Source of the DNA: Bugula neritina
Lineage: Eukaryota > Bryozoa > Gymnolaemata > Cheilostomatida > Bugulidae
Direction of reading: 5' to 3'
Assembly (NCBI GenBank): GCA_964035545.1
Contig: OZ037771.1
Coordinates: 4,391,128 to 4,455,127 of the forward strand
Length of the DNA: 64,000 nt
Part shown: piece by piece, positions 58,401 to 64,000 of the stretch
How the letters are laid out: every line of letters starts with the position of its first letter
Numbering within the stretch: position 1 is the stretch's first letter
Position numbers and translations under genes: made by a program
Notes under the pieces: generated by a model
Seen by the model: the letters and a program-made list of their open reading frames with translations, nothing else
What the model was told of the DNA's origin: nothing
Databases searched by the model: none

Positions 58401-61400
58401 TCACGGGCAACTCATCTCAAGTCTACAGTAGAAAGTTAAGTCTACTTCAGAGTTCACGGGCAACTCATCTCAGGTCTAGCACATCGGTTCAGTGCTAGGT
58501 CAAGTTAACGCTTCACACGTCACGTGGTTTTGTGATCGTATTCAGTCCATCGGGAAGCAATCAAACATTACTGGATTATATTTACACATCAGCAACCCCA
58601 GCTTCAATTCAACTCCACCGGAGACGGAAATCGCCCTGCTACCAAGCTTCTTATTGGTGAGTTACTGTTACCAGGCATTTTTTAAATTAGCTTAGTATTA
58701 TTTTTTGTAATTGTAACTTTGATTGTGTCTCAACACTGGGGTGCATCTCAGGTAGCACAGGGGTACTTGGCCATCTTTGGTATTGGTGGGTGCAGTTTGC
58801 AGTTGCTCTTCTTTCACTTTGATGACCCATTTCTTGCTCGGCATCAGTCTTGTCTAATGTCTGTTTAGTATTTCATTGAGACAAAATAGGAACTCAATAT
58901 TTGGATAGCAATTATATACATGATTTTAAGTTAGGGCACTAAAACATTAAATTTACTATGGCCACACCTCCTATTGCTCCCCGCAGAAGCACTAGAATTA
59001 GGCAGCTGTCACAATCAGCTCAGCAACAATTAGTTAGCACTAGCAAAGCTAAAATTGATACACTAATTTCTAAATTTAACAACTTGATTAAAAAGGAGCT
59101 TGATGATGATTTAATTGTGTTAATTAATAATTTGGCAGATCAAGCTAAATCTACCCTTGATAACCTGCTGACACAGGTCAGTGAACAAGATAACAGCATA
59201 GATTTTTATGTTCAACAAGTCAATATTATATGCAAGCGTGCTCATGACTTGTCTCTTACAGAGGCAGAGGGCACTATTTACAATACTGTCTTTGGCTCGT
59301 CAAATCATTCTCATATCTCTCTAGCTAATGAACAATTTGAGGCAGCTAAAACTGCAATTGAACTTGAATCACTTGAAAGGCGCACAGCAATTCTAGCTAA
59401 ACGTGAGCAACTAGAGTTGCAAACTCAAAAACTTAAGGATAAGCAGCGCTTGCAGCAGGCTAGGTTAGATATAATATACAGTCATGGATTAGATGAGAGA
59501 GATGAAATAGCTGCAAATCTTAGGGCCACGCAACTTGGTTCAACCCCTGTCCCTGCTGCACGTAGTAGTAGGGGAACTCCATCAATTTGCTCTCTCACTT
59601 CTGAAAATTTCACAGAATATATACAGCCATCTCCACGGCCCATCCCTAAGCCAAGGTTCAAACCACAACCCCTCCCACGCTCAAGTTCTTCAAAATCGTT
59701 GCCGGTTCCAAACCCTCCAGCCACAAATACACTAGATAGCGCTTACATGTTAGCAGAGTGTCTAACTAAAGCCCTAAACACTCAAAGGGCACCCATACCT
59801 GAGCCACCTGTTTTTAGGGGAAACCCATTAGAATACCCTACTTGGAAAGCTGCATTTACTTCATATATGGCACACATTAATGTCTCTAACGAAAGCAAGC
59901 TGCACTATCTTCTCAAGTATGTAGGCAATTCAGCTGCTGAGGCAATTACTAGCTATGCACTTGTACATGATCCAAAAGCATACAATACAGCAATTAACAC
60001 ACTTGATGAGCGTTTTGGGTCTAGCTATACTATTGCTGAAGCATTTAGAAATAAATTAGACAGCTTTCAACGTTTTAAAGCTAATGATGCCTCTGCCTTG
60101 AGAAAATTTTCTGACTTTTTACTTCAATGTCAGTCAGCCATGGGCTCAGTTCATGAATTAGGAGTACTCAATGACCCTCATACCAGCGTAAACCTATGTC
60201 AGAAATTACCTGACTTTTTAGCCAACAAATGGAAAGAAAAAATAGTGGAATTTAGGCAGAAATATGGAAAATACCCTCAGTTTTCAGAGTTCAGTAAGTT
60301 GGTGAAATATCATTCGGACATCCAAAATGACCCTGTAGTTCTAGGAATGAGTAAAGCGGCAAATAGCAGTTTAAGTAATTTACATCCTAGAGTAAACAAA
60401 CCAGCTGACACTAGTCACAATAGAAATACATTTTTCACATCTAGAGCTAGCACTTATTACTGTTCATATTGTGATGTACTAGGACACTCCCTCAGTAGGT
60501 GTAATTTGAAATTTGCAAAATTAAGTGCTCGTGATCAAGAAAGTTTTATCCGAAGCAATAATTTATGTTGGAAGTGCCTTAAGCCTGGTCATAGGTCTAA
60601 CAAATGTACCACTGCATGCAAATGCCAAGTAAAGGGCTGTGGCAAGCAGCATCCTACTTCAAGGCATTATCAAGTAGTTAGAACTTCATCATCTGACCAA
60701 GTCACTATGCATAGCACCTCTAATCATAGCCAGCCCAATACACCTTCACTCAATCATACTCAATCAGCCTCATCAGCTCATTTACAAACTTCTGTAGATC
60801 ACACTATCACCAATAGCACAATAGGTGACTCTCAAGTACCACATGCATCCTCAACTAAAACAGCTAACACACAAACTCTAACTAGAAACAAAGATGGTCT
60901 AAAATCAAGCATCATTCCAGTTTGGCTTTCCACTTCACCCAATTCAAATAAGGAACACCTTGTGTATGCTCTTCTTGATAATATGAGTGATACCACATTC
61001 ATTAGTGACGAAGTAGCAGACATTCTAGATATACCTCATCAGTCTCTAGTAAATCTCAAAATCAACACAGTGAATCCAACCAATCATAACGCAAGCACAC
61101 AAAGCAGATTGTTCAAAGAGTTGACTATAAAGGGCTTCTATGCTAATCAACATATTTCATTGGTAGATGTCTATACTATACCAGAAATTCCCTTAAATAG
61201 ATCGCACATTCCAACTAAAGAATCAGCTGCTGTTTGGGATCATTTACAACACATAGCTCATGAAATTCCAGAACTACAAAACTGCCCAATTGGCATGCTC
61301 ATAGGGTATGACAACTCTCATGCCCTCATTCCTTTAAAGTCAGTAGCCGGACCAAATTCTAGAGACCCATATGCGGTACAAACTCCACTAGGATGGAGTG

Positions 61401-63499
61401 TAGTAGGCGCTACTAATCCCCACATGAAACATGAAATTGTTAAGCTCTCAAACTCCCCCCAAACTTCAGCAGACGTAAATGCAGTCTCATTTACATGCTT
61501 TTCCAAATCTATAAAACCCACCAGCGTTCTACACAAACTGCAACAAGATTTTAGAGAAAATCAGACTATCAGCACTCGGCTTGCTCTTTCCAAAGATGAT
61601 AAGCAATTTTTATCCACACTACAAACTGGCATTTCTCAAACTGAAGATGGCACGCCTTTGACTCCTAACCATTCTCTAGCTATGAAATCGAAAATTATTT
61701 TTCCTCCACCTGGTCAGTTTGATGAAAGTGGTACATATTCTCGAAAGCGCTGGCGTGTGGTTCAAAGCCTCGCAAATCAATTTTGGTCAAAATGGCGCGA
61801 GAGCGCGGTACAAAAATTAGTCATGCTCTTCAGGCCTTAAATCAAACATTAAACTTAATATAAATTCTCCATGCTTCTCAAATTATATGTATACATACAG
61901 CGATATAGTTACAGTAATTAATTTCCAGCTGCCGCAGCAAATTAAAGGGGGGAGTGTAACTGGTTGTGTGTTGCCCACTATAAATAACTATTGACCCCAT
62001 TAACTTCCTATTTATGTTTAGGTGACATACGTCAGCAGGCATTACTCATCTGCCTTGTGCTGACTATTAGATTTGTGGTCAGGTCATTGTGGTTGGGGTG
62101 GCTGTCATTCTTGCCCTACCTGTACGGGCTGGGTTGGTACCCTGAGGCTACCTAGTGAATGTTTACTATGTTTTGGGACACAATCATTGTGGTAATTTTT
62201 AGGGACAATAGTTGTTTATGCAATATGTTTTTGCCTGGTACAGTAACAACAACCAGAGTATATAAACACTTTACAAACTTAATACAATCAGTTGGCAGCA
62301 CTCTTTAACAAAACTGTACTTATTATTTTATTCTTCTACTGGTTTGACAATATATTATTTACTGGCACTGTTTATGAAGGACCCAAGAGGTTAGTTACTT
62401 TTATTCATATTATTATCTGAATTATTATTTTATAATAAATTTACTTTATGGTTTTTGTGAACATTACTTTAATATTTTTAACCACAGCAAGTTTATCACA
62501 GCAAGTTTATCACAGCAAGTTTATCACAGCAAGTTTATCACAGCAAGTTTATCACAGCAAGTTTACCAACAAGTATAACCAATAAACTTCTGCGTTTGGA
62601 AATCCTGGTTTAATTCATACGGGGCCAGTAACACATGCAGTTGCAGTAGCAAAGTAGCACAGTGGGTATATTGTATGATATTTAGCTTACTTTCTAACAA
62701 CACCTCATTTATGTTTTGATTTGGTTTTTAGGCGAAAGAGCGTGTAATTATGGCACAGGCGATGATGTATCGCAAACCTATTGCCCTGATGCGTGTTATA
62801 CCCTTGTGTCCATTGACGAAAACTCTGTTGAAGTGTATGTTAAGAGTATATCGTATATCCTTTAAACATTTCTTTTACAAAGCTTTCTTTATTTTACTAT
62901 ACCAAACATTAGTAACAAGTGTTATACTATAGTAGTTGTTTTGCCATGTCAATCACATCATGCAAGGAATATTATAAAATAGTATTGTGGTCTCACTAAC
63001 CCATTGCATTGCAGTAATTGAAACTTTAATTTTAGAGCGAAACATGGCTGTCTAATCGATGTCGCTTCACCAGGAACAGCATTTACGGATGTCGCAGAAT
63101 GTACTGACGAATATAAAGCTGGAAGCTGTCTGAATGCGAACAATGAGGAGGTATGTATACGAAAACTATATAGCTGAGTCAGTTTTATAATAGTTTTGCA
63201 TACATCCAGAGTTTTGGCTATTTTTTGTGACTATCTTATATTTATTAACCTTTGCTGTTTAACATTTCTAAATTTTTTCTCTATTTTATTTAGAAGTTTC
63301 AAAATGCCATTAATAAATAACTTTTTGCATACTACTTTTGCAGGAATGCTTTTCATGCTGTACCACTGATAACTGCAACACGAAAAACACTATAGCAGAA
63401 ATTCTTGGCGCTGAAGAAATCGATGAACACAGCAGCTCTGTAGCAGTCATTCCTTCTCTTCTCCTATTGTTGATCTCCTACCTAATTGGTCAGCAGTAA
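52491..63499 (+). CDS. Gene C: GPI-anchored Ly6/uPAR-like protein with a long PTTTTT mucin domain
   Basis: Coding exons 52491-52542, 53923-54098, 54639-54756, 55245-57050, 57185-57361, 62732-62834, 63036-63150 and 63344-63499 (TAA) join in frame to 2703 nt, 900 aa. All exons except the mucin exon have exactly the same length as in gene B. The mucin domain has 602 codons (residues ~116-717), about 100 PTTTTT units with some Ile, Ala and Ser variants. The C-terminal modules keep GCCSEDNC and CFSCCTTDNCN-type endings and the GPI-type tail. Intron 5 is 5370 bp against 267 bp in gene B because of an LTR element; the reading frame is not damaged. Same inferred surface-protein role as genes A and B; function unknown. 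Confidence 0.87.
53135..53690. other. Extra sequence in gene C intron 1
   Basis: Intron 1 is 1380 bp in gene C and 882 bp in gene B. The difference lies about here, between sequences that otherwise match. It includes two short open frames without recognisable similarity. Probably an inserted sequence; class unknown. Confidence 0.45.
55245..57050 (+). repeat. 18-bp coding tandem repeat with 126-bp higher-order units, gene C exon 4
   Basis: About 100 units. The variant ATCCCAACCATT recurs at 55679, 55805, 55970, 56096, 56222 and 56348. Spacing is 126 bp (seven 18-bp units) except for one 165-bp interval. Confidence 0.95.
57536..58214 (+). repeat. 5' LTR
   Basis: Starts TGTAACTGG and ends CAGTAACA. 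It contains TATATAAA at 57839-57846, six copies of a 14-bp unit CACAGCAAGTTTAT (about 58066-58150) and AATAAA-type signals near its 3' end. Confidence 0.93.
58238..58480 (+). repeat. 53-bp tandem repeats in the retroelement leader
   Basis: Five copies; the motif GGGCAACTCATCTCA recurs every 53 bases between the 5' LTR and the ORF. Confidence 0.85.
58958..61840 (+). CDS. Gag-protease polyprotein of BEL/Pao element, fused to the polyprotein C-terminus
   Basis: 960-residue ORF. Residues 1-200 are polar with a coiled coil; a DUF1759-like gag region begins near residue 282 (PPVFRGNPLEYPTWKAAF). A CCHC-like knuckle lies at 502-515, a second (CWKCLKPGHRSNKC) at 537-550, and a further Cys/His cluster follows. 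A DUF1758/A17-type aspartic protease motif (LLDNMSDTTFIS) has Asp at 674. Up to residue ~897 the order matches the family to just before reverse transcriptase. From ~899 the protein continues with a segment typical of the very end of BEL/Pao polyproteins (DUF5641-like, RKRWRVVQSLANQFW). The catalytic domains for replication and integration are missing. Mobilisation, if any, would need enzymes from another element. Confidence 0.88.
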   Translation: MATPPIAPRRSTRIRQLSQSAQQQLVSTSKAKIDTLISKFNNLIKKELDDDLIVLINNLADQAKSTLDNLLTQVSEQDNSIDFYVQQVNIICKRAHDLSLTEAEGTIYNTVFGSSNHSHISLANEQFEAAKTAIELESLERRTAILAKREQLELQTQKLKDKQRLQQARLDIIYSHGLDERDEIAANLRATQLGSTPVPAARSSRGTPSICSLTSENFTEYIQPSPRPIPKPRFKPQPLPRSSSSKSLPVPNPPATNTLDSAYMLAECLTKALNTQRAPIPEPPVFRGNPLEYPTWKAAFTSYMAHINVSNESKLHYLLKYVGNSAAEAITSYALVHDPKAYNTAINTLDERFGSSYTIAEAFRNKLDSFQRFKANDASALRKFSDFLLQCQSAMGSVHELGVLNDPHTSVNLCQKLPDFLANKWKEKIVEFRQKYGKYPQFSEFSKLVKYHSDIQNDPVVLGMSKAANSSLSNLHPRVNKPADTSHNRNTFFTSRASTYYCSYCDVLGHSLSRCNLKFAKLSARDQESFIRSNNLCWKCLKPGHRSNKCTTACKCQVKGCGKQHPTSRHYQVVRTSSSDQVTMHSTSNHSQPNTPSLNHTQSASSAHLQTSVDHTITNSTIGDSQVPHASSTKTANTQTLTRNKDGLKSSIIPVWLSTSPNSNKEHLVYALLDNMSDTTFISDEVADILDIPHQSLVNLKINTVNPTNHNASTQSRLFKELTIKGFYANQHISLVDVYTIPEIPLNRSHIPTKESAAVWDHLQHIAHEIPELQNCPIGMLIGYDNSHALIPLKSVAGPNSRDPYAVQTPLGWSVVGATNPHMKHEIVKLSNSPQTSADVNAVSFTCFSKSIKPTSVLHKLQQDFRENQTISTRLALSKDDKQFLSTLQTGISQTEDGTPLTPNHSLAMKSKIIFPPPGQFDESGTYSRKRWRVVQSLANQFWSKWRESAVQKLVMLFRP
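61955..62633 (+). repeat. 3' LTR
   Basis: Same length as the 5' LTR and apparently the same sequence; followed by the target duplication CATGC and then gene C intron sequence. Confidence 0.93.
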
Positions 63500-64000
63500 T
63501 AAAATGATGACCAATTGATGCATAGTATTGTTTTAAATTATTTTCACTCTGTAATACATAATATAACAAATTAGTTACACCATATATTAGCAAACCGATT
63601 GAAGTATTATTATTCACTTTATAATATTTATAGCTTTGTTTTGCAAAACTATCAAGTGTATAATTTTATAAAGTGCTATAATAATACTTTAAGATTTGTC
63701 TGGATTGATGCAAATTTTGTTTAATGTATTTTTTATTATATTTTATATTTCTTTATTTTTATATTTTATCAACTTTTGACTGTCGGTGGTTGTCTTCCCT
63801 TCTGAAAACGTTGACAGCTTTTCTAACAAAGTTATCTCTCCTGTTTTTATTCACAAATGTTGAATGCAATTGTGGCTTTACTCCAAAACATTTGCTTTTC
63901 TATCGCCAACTCCTATTGGACTGCTGCAGCTGATGGAGAGCTGAATGCTTTGATATGATGTTTAGAAGCTGAAAGAGAAATTTTATGACTGAATAATTAT
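63500..64000. other. 3' flank of gene C
   Basis: Closely similar to the 3' flank of gene B (45330-45830), including the block GACTGTCGGTGGTTGTCTTC. Probably 3' untranslated sequence; AATAAA overlaps the stop codon at 63498-63503. No other gene is seen. Confidence 0.55.

Larger units (their letters stand above)
57536..62633 (+). mobile_element. BEL/Pao-type LTR retrotransposon, internally deleted, in gene C intron 5
   Basis: 5098 bp with LTRs 57536-58214 and 61955-62633 (679 bp each, TG...CA ends, no difference seen between them). The target duplication is CATGC (57531-57535 and 62634-62638). A polypurine tract AAAGGGGGGAG directly precedes the 3' LTR. The single long ORF (58958-61840) has BEL/Pao gag and protease regions but no reverse transcriptase, RNase H or integrase, so the copy is non-autonomous. 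No primer binding site starting with TGG is obvious just after the 5' LTR. Confidence 0.93.

Noticed and set aside
58492-58695. Small ORF in the retroelement leader
   Set aside because: Only 67 codons, no recognisable motif, and located among leader repeats upstream of the long ORF.

Overview
The window looks like nuclear DNA of an intron-rich, AT-rich invertebrate animal. Every recognisable gene lies on the + strand, is split by GT-AG introns, and ends before an AATAAA-type signal. A ciliary/centrosomal gene (PIBF1), a secreted family 1 glycosidase and a Neverland/DAF-36 Rieske oxygenase occur together with tRNA-derived SINEs, foldback MITEs and a BEL/Pao-type LTR element. This suits a marine invertebrate, perhaps a lophotrochozoan, but the phylum cannot be fixed from the sequence alone.

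Layout: 1-7607 holds the C-terminal exons of PIBF1/CEP90. 8402-13961 is a complete 10-exon GH1 beta-glycosidase (500 aa). 15645-19742 is a GPI-anchored, cysteine-rich protein with an STP-type mucin exon (gene A, 473 aa). 19743-25565 is repeat-rich intergenic DNA. 25580-34334 is a complete 8-exon neverland homologue (435 aa) whose membrane-anchor exon lies 4.7 kb upstream of the rest. About 35.2-46.9 kb and 46.9-64.0 kb are two copies of a tandem duplication, each carrying a paralogue of gene A: gene B (39950-45328, 691 aa) and gene C (52491-63499, 900 aa).

Genes A, B and C share one architecture: an untranslated first exon, a signal-peptide exon, two cysteine-rich exons, one large low-complexity Thr/Pro exon with phase 1 at both ends, and four exons encoding Ly6/uPAR-like CCxxDNC modules with a GPI-type tail. 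The mucin exon differs in repeat unit (TTAGP in A, PTTTTT in B and C) and in length (181, 393 and 602 codons). This tandem family is the most unusual protein system in the window and I do not recognise it as a named family.

Gene C also carries a very recent LTR retrotransposon in intron 5 (57536-62633). Its 679-bp LTRs look identical, it has a 5-bp target duplication, and its single long ORF lacks reverse transcriptase and integrase, being joined in frame to the extreme C-terminal part of a BEL/Pao polyprotein. Other notable structures are two abutting perfect hairpins (24206-24310), a perfect 45-bp-arm hairpin (46587-46683), a two-copy foldback MITE family, a Harbinger-like MITE, two SINE families, and patches of near-identity between genes B and C that suggest gene conversion.
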